NCBI RefSeq assembly: GCF_030149515.1
Contig: NZ_JASBRI010000007.1
Coordinates: 1-64,000, forward strand
Reading direction: 5' to 3'
Length of the DNA stretch: 64,000 bases
DNA from: Maricaulis sp.
GTDB lineage: Bacteria > Pseudomonadota > Alphaproteobacteria > Caulobacterales > Maricaulaceae
Each line of letters begins with the position of its first letter. Positions within the stretch are counted from its first letter, which is position 1. Below, piece by piece: positions 16,833-24,012 of the stretch. The notes below the pieces were generated by a model. The model did not search any database and was not told the DNA's origin. It saw only the letters and a list, made by a program, of their open reading frames with translations. The translations under genes and the position numbers were made by a program.

Positions 16833-18935
16833 ATGCGTCTGATCCTGTCCTGCCTGAGCCTTCTGGCCCTGGCCGCGCCGGCCATGGGCCAACAGCCCGG
16901 CTGGGCGAGCGGCGAGCCGATCGTCGAGGCGCAGCTGGTGGCCGATGTCGAGCAGGCCGGACGCGGTGAGACCTTCCATATCGGTGTACACCAGATCATG
17001 CCCGAAGGCTGGCACACCTACTGGCGCAATCCGGGCGACAACGGCCTGCCCATCGAGATCGACTGGACGGTGCCGGCCGGTGTCGAGATCGGCGAGATCG
17101 CCTGGCCGGCTCCGATCAATCTGCCGCTGACCGACGATATCATGGATTACGGCTATCGCGGTGAGGTCACCTTGCCCATGCCGGTCCGCCTGGCGGAAGG
17201 CTTTGCCGGAGATAGTCTGAGCCTGCGGGCCGACGCGACCTGGCTGGTCTGCGAAGATATCTGCATCCCTGAAGAGCGTATGCTGGAACTCACCCTGCCG
17301 GTGGGTGACAGTGCGGTCCGCGACGAGGACGGCTACTGGCACATCCGCACCGCCCTTGCGGCCGTGCCACAGCCGGACGAGGCCCTGTCGGCACAGCTGG
17401 GGCTGGTATCCGGCCGTGTCGTGCTCGACCTTTCCGGCGGTGTGCTCACCGGCGCGGGGGACGAGTGGCGCAATCTGCAATTCTATCCGTTCAGCGCCGG
17501 TCTGATCCGTCACGCTGCGCCCCAGCAGGTCCAGCGCGAGGCGGATCATGTCGTGCTGGTCACCGAAGCGGGCTACGCCGCGGACAACAAGGTCGACCAT
17601 GCCCGTGCCGGCGTGATCGCCTACGAGGTCAATACCGGTGGGCGCTGGGAGCGGCGCACGGCCGAGGTGGACCCGGAGCCGCTGACCCGAAGTGTCGATC
17701 TCGGTGCAGCCACGGCGCCCGAAGCGGCACCGGCCAATCTGGCCTGGCTCTTCATTCTGGCACTGGGCGGCGGGCTGATCCTCAACCTGATGCCGTGTGT
17801 CTTCCCCATCCTGTCGATCAAGGTTCTGAAATTCGTCCAGGTCGCCCATGATGATGCCGCACAGATACGCCTGCAGGGCCTGAGTTTCCTGGTTGGCGTT
17901 CTGGCCAGTTTCATCGGTCTTGCGGCGATTCTGGTCGGGTTGCGCGAGTTCGGCCTGCCGGTCGGCTGGGGATTTCAGCTGCAGGTGCCGGTGGTGGTGG
18001 CGATCCTGTCCGTCCTGCTTTTCGCCATCGGGCTCAATCTGCTGGGTGCGTTCGAATTCGGCTCCCGCCTGATGGGCGTGGGCGCGGGTCTGGCCGACAC
18101 GCCGGGCTGGCGCGGCGCCTTCTTCACCGGCGTGCTGGCGGTTGTCGTGGCCGCACCGTGTGTCGGGCCGCTGGCCGCCGGAGCACTGGGACTGGCGCTG
18201 ACCCAGCCCGCGATCGTGGTGGTCCTCGTGGCAGCTGCGCTGGGCATGGGCCTGGCGGCGCCCTTCGTGCTGTTCAGCTTCTTTCCCGCTCTCCTGCGCC
18301 TCCTGCCCAGGCCTGGAGCCTGGATGGTGACCTTCCGGCAGTTTCTTGCCTTCCCGATGTTCGCGTCGGCCCTGTGGCTGATCTGGGTCCTGTCGATCCA
18401 GTCGGGTCCGGCGGGCGTCCTCCTGGTCGGCATAGCGATTGTCTCGCTGGCCTTCGCTGTCTGGGCGCTGGGCCGCGAAAACCTCGTCTGGAAGGCGGTT
18501 GCCGTGGTTGCCCTGGCCTGCATGACTGCCAGCACGGTCTGGGTCGCCCGGCTGCCCGCCGCGATCGGCACCCAATCCGCCGCGGCCGAGGAGGAGGCCT
18601 GGTCGCGTGACCGCGTCGCCCAGCTCCAGGCGGAGGGGCGCGCCGTCTTCGTGGATGTGACCGCGGCCTGGTGCGTGACCTGCCAGGTCAACAAGATCCG
18701 GGTGCTCAACGATCGGGAGGTGCAGGATGCTTTCGCCCGGTTCGGTGTCGCCCAGCTGCGCGCTGACTGGACCAATCGCAACGAGACCATTGCCCAGCTG
18801 ATCTACGAGCATGGCCAGGCCGGCGTGCCGCTCTATCTGCTCTATCCGCCGGGTGGGGGATCGGCGCGCGTCCTGCCAACCGTACTCACGAAGGACGGGC
18901 TGATCGACGCGCTCGACCGGGCGACGCGACGCTAG
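16833..18935 (+). CDS. dsbD: DsbD/ScsB-type thiol:disulfide interchange protein
   Basis: A 700-residue membrane protein that carries electrons from cytoplasmic thioredoxin to periplasmic substrates. It has a signal peptide (MRLILSCLSLLALAAPAMG), a long periplasmic N-terminal domain with a CEDIC cysteine pair, a central block of about eight transmembrane helices with the conserved cysteines in LMPCVFPI (about residue 319) and AAPCVGPL (about 442), and a C-terminal thioredoxin domain with WCVTCQ (about 613). All three cysteine pairs of the relay are present. The N-terminal domain looks more like ScsB than E. coli DsbD, so the partner may differ. The ATG after GAGG is chosen over an upstream TTG. 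Confidence 0.9.
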   Translation: MRLILSCLSLLALAAPAMGQQPGWASGEPIVEAQLVADVEQAGRGETFHIGVHQIMPEGWHTYWRNPGDNGLPIEIDWTVPAGVEIGEIAWPAPINLPLTDDIMDYGYRGEVTLPMPVRLAEGFAGDSLSLRADATWLVCEDICIPEERMLELTLPVGDSAVRDEDGYWHIRTALAAVPQPDEALSAQLGLVSGRVVLDLSGGVLTGAGDEWRNLQFYPFSAGLIRHAAPQQVQREADHVVLVTEAGYAADNKVDHARAGVIAYEVNTGGRWERRTAEVDPEPLTRSVDLGAATAPEAAPANLAWLFILALGGGLILNLMPCVFPILSIKVLKFVQVAHDDAAQIRLQGLSFLVGVLASFIGLAAILVGLREFGLPVGWGFQLQVPVVVAILSVLLFAIGLNLLGAFEFGSRLMGVGAGLADTPGWRGAFFTGVLAVVVAAPCVGPLAAGALGLALTQPAIVVVLVAAALGMGLAAPFVLFSFFPALLRLLPRPGAWMVTFRQFLAFPMFASALWLIWVLSIQSGPAGVLLVGIAIVSLAFAVWALGRENLVWKAVAVVALACMTASTVWVARLPAAIGTQSAAAEEEAWSRDRVAQLQAEGRAVFVDVTAAWCVTCQVNKIRVLNDREVQDAFARFGVAQLRADWTNRNETIAQLIYEHGQAGVPLYLLYPPGGGSARVLPTVLTKDGLIDALDRATRR

Positions 18936-19414
18936 GGTCGTGCGATGGGGCAGCTGGCCTGGATGCCGGTGCCGGCCAGGTCCGTATCGCTGTCCACAGC
19001 CGGAGCGATTTCGGCGGCATCGCGCATCAGATCGGCCAGGCCGGCATAGACATGCGCCTGCTCCGCAGCCGTTTCGGCACTGTTCAGCGCATCCATCCGG
19101 CTGCCGGCGTCCTCGGACATGCCGCGGAAGATGCAGCGCAGGTCGACGGGCCCGCCGGCCTCGTCGATGCGGCGGCTCATCAACAGGGCTTCGACGGCAA
19201 ACTGTTCCAGTTCGAACGCGAACGGGTCTTCGATGTCCAGCGGCTGTGCCGGTGCGGCCGGACGCTGCGCCGCGGCCTGCGAGCGGGCCGTCGCTTGCGC
19301 GCCAAGTCTCTGGGCAAATTCGGCAAAATCGCTGCCCGGGCCGGCGCTGGCGGCGGTGCTAAGTCCGATGGCGAGGGCCAGGCTGGCGGCGAGGGTGCGG
19401 ATCATGATGGCCAT
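18932..19414 (-). CDS. secreted hypothetical protein
   Basis: A 160-residue protein with a signal peptide (MIRTLAASLALAIGLSTAASA). The mature part is Ala-rich and mostly helical, with a Gln/Ala/Pro linker (about 45-60) and two cysteines (LRCIFRG, IQASCPIARP) that could pair. No family recognised. An AAAGGA lies before the ATG at 19414; a second ATG three codons later is equally possible. It is convergent with dsbD, sharing CTAG as both stop codons. Confidence 0.6.
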   Translation of the reverse strand: MAIMIRTLAASLALAIGLSTAASAGPGSDFAEFAQRLGAQATARSQAAAQRPAAPAQPLDIEDPFAFELEQFAVEALLMSRRIDEAGGPVDLRCIFRGMSEDAGSRMDALNSAETAAEQAHVYAGLADLMRDAAEIAPAVDSDTDLAGTGIQASCPIARP

Positions 19415-19593
19415 TTCCCGTGTCCTTTCGGGCCATACTGACGGTAAGCCCTTGATTTCCCGTGAAGAGGACGCAATTCCGGGGCCAGGCCTGCTATCCC
19501 GGGTTCACAGAGCCCCGCCGGTCATGGAAAACAGCGCTTTCACCCTGCCGGACGGGCCCTGGATATGGCCCGGACCTTCGCCGGAGAGACCTG

Positions 19594-21066
19594 ATGAGCA
19601 AGAAGCCCTTCCGACCCAAGGCGCGCCGTCCGCGCGGCTTTGAAGACCGTACAGGCACCACCCTGCGGGTCGAGCGGCATCTGATCGAGCGCGCCAGCAA
19701 GGTCTATGACGAATGGGGTTTCGAGCCGCTGATGACGCCGGCGTTCGAATATGCCGATGCCCTGGGCAAGTTCCTGCCCGACGAGGAACGGCCGAACGAA
19801 GGCGTGTTCGCGCTGGAGGATGATGACGGCCAATGGCTCTCCCTGCGCTATGATCACACTGCCCCGCTGGCGCGCTTCGTGGCGGAGAATTTCCAGGAAC
19901 TCAACAAGCCCTATCGGCGCTATCAGGCCGGCGATGTCTGGCGCAATGAAAAGCCCGGACCGGGGCGGTTCCGCCAGTTCGTGCAGTGCGATGCCGACAC
20001 GGTGGGCGCCGCCAGCGCCGCCGCCGATGCCGAAATGATCGCCCTGGCGGCCGAAGTGATGCGCTCGGTCGGGCTGAAGGATGGCGACTATGTCGTGCGG
20101 GTGAATGACCGGCGCGTCCTGGATGGTGTTCTGGAGAGTATCGGTGCGGCGGAGCCGGAGCGGCGCATGCGTGTATTGCGCGCGGCGGACAAGCTCGACC
20201 GTCTGGGACGTGACGGCGTGGCCGCGCTCCTGGGCGAGGGACGCAAGGACGAGTCGGGCGACTTCACAGAGGGGGCGCGGCTGGATGCAGCCGGGATCGA
20301 TACCGTGCTGGCCTTCCTCGGTGCCACCGGCGGCAGCCGCGAGGATGTCATCGCCCGCCTGGAGCCGCTCGTCGGTGCGTCGGAAACCGGCAAGGCCGGC
20401 CTGGCAGCGCTGGCCGAAATCGCAGCGGTCCTGTCGAATATCGGTGTTGGCGAAGACCGCGCCCTGTTCGACCCGTCTGTCGTTCGCGGACTGGGATATT
20501 ACACCGGACCCGTTTTCGAGGCCGAGCTCCTTGCCCAGGCGACCTATGAGGACGGCCAGCCGATCCGGTTCGGCTCGGTCGGCGGTGGCGGCCGCTATGA
20601 CGATCTCGTCGCGCGCTTTACCGGCCAGGCCGTGCCGGCGACCGGGTTTTCCTTCGGTGTCAGCCGGTTTGCGGCGGCGCTGTCGGCGCTGGGACTGACC
20701 GGCGAGGCGGAAGACAAGTCCCTGGTCGTCGTGGTTGCGGCGGAAAAGGACCGCTCGGCGGATTATCTCGCCATGGCCGCCGATCTGCGGGCGGCCGGTT
20801 TCCGGGCCGAGGCCTTTGTCGGATCGGGCAATATGGGCAAGCAGATGAAATATGCCGACCGGCGCGGCGCTGTGGCGGCGGTGATCGTCGGCTCGGACGA
20901 ACGCGAGCAGGGACGGGTTACCGTCAAGGACCTCAAACTGGGCGCCCGCCTGGCGGCCGACATCACTGACAATCGTCAGTGGAGAGAGGAACAACCGGCC
21001 CAGGAGACAGTGTCCCGGGACGCCTGGATCGATGCCGTGGCAAGGATTTCAGCGCGAAACCGGTAA
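19594..21066 (+). CDS. hisS: histidine-tRNA ligase
   Basis: Class II aminoacyl-tRNA synthetase that charges tRNA-His. The 490-residue protein has motif 1/2 sequences (LRYDHTAPLARFVAENF, RRYQAGDVWRNEKPGPGRF), the histidine-specific LGYYTGPVFEAE, motif 3 (GSVGGGGRYDDLVARF, VPATGFSFGVSR) and the C-terminal anticodon-binding domain (QMKYADRRGAVAAVIVGSDE). The frame is open 44 codons upstream, but MSKKPFRPKARRPRGFED after a CGGAGAG site is the natural start. A candidate small RNA gene with a strong terminator follows. Confidence 0.95.
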   Translation: MSKKPFRPKARRPRGFEDRTGTTLRVERHLIERASKVYDEWGFEPLMTPAFEYADALGKFLPDEERPNEGVFALEDDDGQWLSLRYDHTAPLARFVAENFQELNKPYRRYQAGDVWRNEKPGPGRFRQFVQCDADTVGAASAAADAEMIALAAEVMRSVGLKDGDYVVRVNDRRVLDGVLESIGAAEPERRMRVLRAADKLDRLGRDGVAALLGEGRKDESGDFTEGARLDAAGIDTVLAFLGATGGSREDVIARLEPLVGASETGKAGLAALAEIAAVLSNIGVGEDRALFDPSVVRGLGYYTGPVFEAELLAQATYEDGQPIRFGSVGGGGRYDDLVARFTGQAVPATGFSFGVSRFAAALSALGLTGEAEDKSLVVVVAAEKDRSADYLAMAADLRAAGFRAEAFVGSGNMGKQMKYADRRGAVAAVIVGSDEREQGRVTVKDLKLGARLAADITDNRQWREEQPAQETVSRDAWIDAVARISARNR

Positions 21067-21120
21067 TATCAAAAGACGAAGATATGGCGCGAGTTATCCT
21101 TGGTCGGCGGAATTATGGGG

Positions 21121-21148
21121 TTGACGCAACGGAAGCGCTACGTAAACG
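21121..21148 (+). promoter_or_regulatory. candidate promoter of the small RNA after hisS
   Basis: TTGACG (21121-21126) and TAAACG (21143-21148) are separated by 16 bases. The -35 is good and the -10 is moderate. A start a few bases downstream would place the first RNA stem at the very 5' end. By eye only. Confidence 0.4.
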
Positions 21149-21152
21149 TAGA

Positions 21153-21258
21153 GACAGGACACGGGCCTGACCGTCCTGTCCTTTGGCGTTTCGGGGAGGA
21201 GACGCCCTTTATCGACCAACCGTTATCTGGGGCTGGCGTTTCGCCAGCCTCTTTTTTT
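21153..21258 (+). ncRNA. candidate structured small RNA (about 105 nt)
   Basis: Between hisS and the convergent gene lies a compact run of three hairpins with no credible ORF. Hairpin 1: GACAGGAC (21153-21160) with GTCCTGTC (21173-21180), perfect. Hairpin 2: GGCGTTTC (21185-21192) with GAGACGCC (21199-21206), one G-U pair, loop GGGGAG. A pyrimidine/A-rich linker follows, then a terminator hairpin with seven T. A promoter-like sequence lies just upstream. Alternatively this is only the 3' UTR of hisS. No known Rfam family was recognised. Confidence 0.45.
21229..21258 (+). terminator. intrinsic terminator, plus strand
   Basis: GGGGCTGGCG / CGCCAGCCTC stem (10 bp with one G-U pair), loop TTT, then seven T (21252-21258). 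Ends transcription of hisS and/or the candidate small RNA. Confidence 0.88.
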
Positions 21259-21272
21259 ACGGTTTCGGATGG

Positions 21273-21297
21273 AAAACGGGCCGGTGAACCGGCCCGT
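21273..21297 (-). terminator. intrinsic terminator for the minus-strand gene
   Basis: ACGGGCCGGT / ACCGGCCCGT inverted repeat (21276-21297). Read on the minus strand it is followed by TTTTCC. It lies 26 bases beyond the stop of the convergent secreted-protein gene. Confidence 0.75.
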
Positions 21298-21323
21298 CCC
21301 CTGTCCCGCATCCTTGGCAGTGG

Positions 21324-22463
21324 CTAGTTCTCGCCGTCCTCATCGCCGCTGCGTTCAAGAATAACCACCCGGCGTCCGCCATCCAGCTCGATCACCCGGT
21401 GGCCATTGTCTCCGTCCAGTTCCAGCCGTTCGACCCGGCGGTGCCGGCGGGGGGCGTCATCACCTGAGGCACCGGCCAGGCGGTCGGTCTCGAGCCGGTT
21501 CAGCCAGCGGGTGAGATCGTCGCCGGTCTGTTCCTCGCCATCGATCCAGACGCGGCGGCGGCCGTCATCGTCTTCCTCGATGCGCACGTCGCGGCGTTCG
21601 GCGATGCCTTCGCCGTCATTGCGGCGGTGCCAGGTTATGGCCCTGTCACCGTCGGCTTCGTCGCCGTGCAGGCGGCGGATGATCTCCACCCGGCGGTGTT
21701 CGCGCGCAGCCCGCTCCACCTCGCGTTCGGCGCGTTCCATTTCGCGGGCGGCATTGCGCAGTTCGACGCGGATGCGCCGGCGCTCGCCTTCCATTTCGCG
21801 CTCCATTTCGCGCATTTCCTCGCGAACCTCGGCCATGGTCTCTCGCATTTCGTCGCGGGCTTCGCGCAGGGCTTCGCGGACCTCCTCGCGCTCTTCCTCG
21901 CTCAGCTCGTCCCAGTCGCGGCCACGGTAGTCGCCGTCCTCGAGCTCCGAGAACGTTTCCTCAAAGGAGGCGAGCATGTCGGCTTGCAGGCCATCGATGT
22001 CGAACTCGAAGACAAAATCGCCGTCGCCGTCGAACACGAACTCATTGTCCAGATGCTCGTGCAGGCGTGCCATGTGTTCGGCCCGTTCGGCCATGTGGAG
22101 GGCAAAGGCGCGGTCGAACTCGACCTCCGATCCCGCGCCCACGACACGGACATCGCCGCCATCGACGATCACGACATGGCCACGACCGGCTTCGACCACC
22201 TGGCCGTCTACCCGGACTTCGCCGTCGCGTATCTCGATAGTCTGCCCGTCGACGGTAATCACGGTCTCGTTGCCGTCGCGCTCCATGTGCAGCGTGCGTT
22301 CGCCATTGGCGCCTCGCAGTTCGACGATTGGCCCGTCTCCGCCGAGAACGACATGGTGATCGGAGTTCACGCGGACGCGCGTTTCCTGCTTGCCGCCATC
22401 GACAGCCCAGGCTGCGGCCGAAAGTGTCGCAATGGCCGCGCCGGCCAGAAGAATGCGTTTCAT
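21324..22463 (-). CDS. secreted Glu/Arg-rich coiled-coil protein of unknown function
   Basis: A 379-residue protein with a signal peptide (MKRILLAGAAIATLSAAAWA). Residues about 25-105 are beta-rich with short hairpin-like repeats (VELRGANGERTLHMERDG, QTIEIRDGEVRVDGQVVEAG). About 165-250 of the mature chain is dominated by Glu and Arg in i/i+4 register (EEREEVREALREARDEMRET and following), predicting a long single or coiled helix. The C-terminal part returns to acidic, beta-like sequence ending RVVILERSGDEDGEN. No enzyme motif is visible. GAGGGA precedes the ATG; 49 in-frame codons upstream are rejected because the signal peptide begins here. Function unknown. Confidence 0.72.
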   Translation of the reverse strand: MKRILLAGAAIATLSAAAWAVDGGKQETRVRVNSDHHVVLGGDGPIVELRGANGERTLHMERDGNETVITVDGQTIEIRDGEVRVDGQVVEAGRGHVVIVDGGDVRVVGAGSEVEFDRAFALHMAERAEHMARLHEHLDNEFVFDGDGDFVFEFDIDGLQADMLASFEETFSELEDGDYRGRDWDELSEEEREEVREALREARDEMRETMAEVREEMREMEREMEGERRRIRVELRNAAREMERAEREVERAAREHRRVEIIRRLHGDEADGDRAITWHRRNDGEGIAERRDVRIEEDDDGRRRVWIDGEEQTGDDLTRWLNRLETDRLAGASGDDAPRRHRRVERLELDGDNGHRVIELDGGRRVVILERSGDEDGEN

Positions 22464-22565
22464 TGGATATCCCTCGCTTTCCTTACCCCGCGGCACACTC
22501 GGACACAGCGCCTTACGGCGGCCGTGCGACCGTCTGAACATTTCGTCACACACCGGTTGCAATTT

Positions 22566-22608
22566 AAAAGAAAAAGGCGCGGCGTGCCGGAAATTCCGGC
22601 CGCCGCGC
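22566..22608 (-). terminator. intrinsic terminator on the minus strand with no annotated gene before it
   Basis: GCGCGGCG (22577-22584) pairs with CGCCGCGC (22601-22608), continuing after one bulged base as GCCGG / CCGGC around an AAATT loop. On the minus strand it is followed by TTTTTCTTTT. It ends a transcript arriving from higher coordinates and would insulate the promoter of the secreted Glu/Arg-rich protein. Confidence 0.8.
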
Positions 22609-22613
22609 AAGGA

Positions 22614-22757
22614 TCATAGTTCAGGGGCCGCAATCGTGAGCAATCGCGGCATCGCTGAACCTGACATTGCGAAGGGCACCGGAGCTTTGCTGCAGAATGA
22701 CGATTTGGACATCTTCGCACACGATACGGTCTTGTCAGCGGCGGCCCCGCTTTGCAT
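22614..22757 (-). CDS. possible 47-residue small protein
   Basis: ATG-to-TGA frame of 48 codons ending six bases before the strong minus-strand terminator. The peptide starts MQSGAAADKTVSCAKMSK and contains two Cys and several Ser/Pro; no domain or membrane helix is evident and no good ribosome-binding site was found. The terminator shows that something is transcribed here, but it could equally be a non-coding RNA. Reported as a candidate only. Confidence 0.25.
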   Translation of the reverse strand: MQSGAAADKTVSCAKMSKSSFCSKAPVPFAMSGSAMPRLLTIAAPEL

Positions 22758-22796
22758 GGTCGGTCGCGGGCGAGGATATTGCAGGAGACGAGCGTT

Positions 22797-23894
22797 TTGG
22801 GACCTGATCGGCGTACCGTTCTGAAATGGAGCGCGGCAGGCCTTGCGGCGGGTCTGTGCCCGTCCGTCCTGGCCGAAGCGGCTGCCCGCCCGCTGGCCGA
22901 GAAAGTGGGCCAGATGCTGCTTCTGGGTTTCATCGGCCGGGATGCGGATAGCGAAGGCGCCGACATCATCGCGGGACATCTGGACAATCGCCGCATCGGC
23001 GGAGTGCTCTTCCTGCGCCACAATGTGCGTTCCCGCGAAGGGGCGGAAAGCTCGGCGCGGCGCTTCGGCGAGATCGACCCGACGGCGTGGATGGCGATCG
23101 ACCAGGAGGGCGGTCTGGTCCAGCGTCTCTCCCGAGATCTGGGCTATACCCATATCCCGCGCGCCATGCAGGTGGCCGAGGCCCGCTCGCCGCAGAGTGC
23201 CGGCGATCTCTACCGGCTGGGCGCGGAGGAATTCCGCGCTGCCGGGTTCAACATGAATCTCGCTCCGGTTGCCGATGTTCACGATCCGGACAATGCGGTG
23301 ATCGGCCGGCATGGCCGGGCTTACGGTACCGATGGCACGACTATCGCCGATTATGCCGGCGCCTTCATCGAGGCATTCGAGGCAGCCGGGGCCGTGTGTG
23401 CAATCAAGCATTTCCCCGGGCATGGACGTTCCCGCGGCGACAGTCATGACGGGTTCGTCGACATTTCCCAGACCTGGAGTGAGGCGGAGCTGGACCCGTT
23501 CCGGCAACTGATCGACCGCGGCCGGGCCCATCTCATCATGGGCGGGCATCTGACGTTGCGTGCGGTGGATCCCTCGGGCGCGCCCGTCACCTTCTCCCGG
23601 CCCGTCCTGGAGGGGCTTCTGCGCGAGCGGCTGGGCTTTGCCGGTGCGGTGATGACCGACGATCTCGACATGGCGGCGATCCGCCAGAATTACGACCAGC
23701 GCGAGGCGGTGCTGCGCTCGATCGAGGCGGGCAATGACATCATCATGATGTCGAATTCCGCGGCTCCCGATCCGGAGCTGCCCCAGCGTGTCGCCGGCTG
23801 GGTCGGCGAGGCCATCGCGGCGGGCCGTTTCGACGAGGCGCGGATCGATGCGTCGGTGGCGCGTCTGGAGGTGTTGAGGGCGCGGGCGGGGTAG
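22797..23894 (+). CDS. Tat-exported beta-N-acetylhexosaminidase, GH3 NagZ-like
   Basis: NagZ-type enzymes remove beta-linked GlcNAc from peptidoglycan fragments. The 365-residue protein has the family motifs AIDQEGGLVQRL, AIKHFPGHGRSRGDSHDG (containing the Asp-His acid/base pair of NagZ loops) and VMTDDLDMAAI with the nucleophile Asp. Unlike the cytoplasmic E. coli enzyme, it begins with an apparent Tat signal, DRRTVLKWSAAGLAAGLCPS. The likely start is TTG at 22797, nine bases after AGGAG; an upstream in-frame TTG (22752) is possible but lacks this site. Export implies action on periplasmic peptidoglycan or its turnover products. Confidence 0.82.
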   Translation: MGPDRRTVLKWSAAGLAAGLCPSVLAEAAARPLAEKVGQMLLLGFIGRDADSEGADIIAGHLDNRRIGGVLFLRHNVRSREGAESSARRFGEIDPTAWMAIDQEGGLVQRLSRDLGYTHIPRAMQVAEARSPQSAGDLYRLGAEEFRAAGFNMNLAPVADVHDPDNAVIGRHGRAYGTDGTTIADYAGAFIEAFEAAGAVCAIKHFPGHGRSRGDSHDGFVDISQTWSEAELDPFRQLIDRGRAHLIMGGHLTLRAVDPSGAPVTFSRPVLEGLLRERLGFAGAVMTDDLDMAAIRQNYDQREAVLRSIEAGNDIIMMSNSAAPDPELPQRVAGWVGEAIAAGRFDEARIDASVARLEVLRARAG

Positions 23895-24012
23895 GGATCT
23901 TCCTGGCGCGGCTCCGCCGCGCACGCCTCGTCCGGCCCTCCGGGCCATAGTCTCACCGGCCGGGGAGGGGGATAAAAGGTGAGGGGCGGCGGCGAAGCCG
24001 CCCGCTCACATC

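Larger units (their letters stand above)
22464..22796. other. 333-base divergent intergenic region
   Basis: Between the minus-strand secreted protein and the plus-strand GH3 gene. It holds a strong minus-strand intrinsic terminator (22566-22608) and, upstream of that on the same strand, a 47-codon ORF (22614-22757). No clear sigma70 promoter could be picked out for either flanking gene. No tRNA fold was seen. Confidence 0.6.

Noticed and set aside
16734-18812. Open frame of about 690 codons opposite dsbD
   Set aside because: Antisense shadow with Gln/Arg/Gly-rich low-complexity product; dsbD motifs are on the plus strand.
23895-24012. GC-rich hairpins between the GH3 and S9 genes (for example GGGCGGC/GCCGCCC at 23984-24003)
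   Set aside because: Several short palindromes exist but none has a T-run on either strand, so they are not called terminators.
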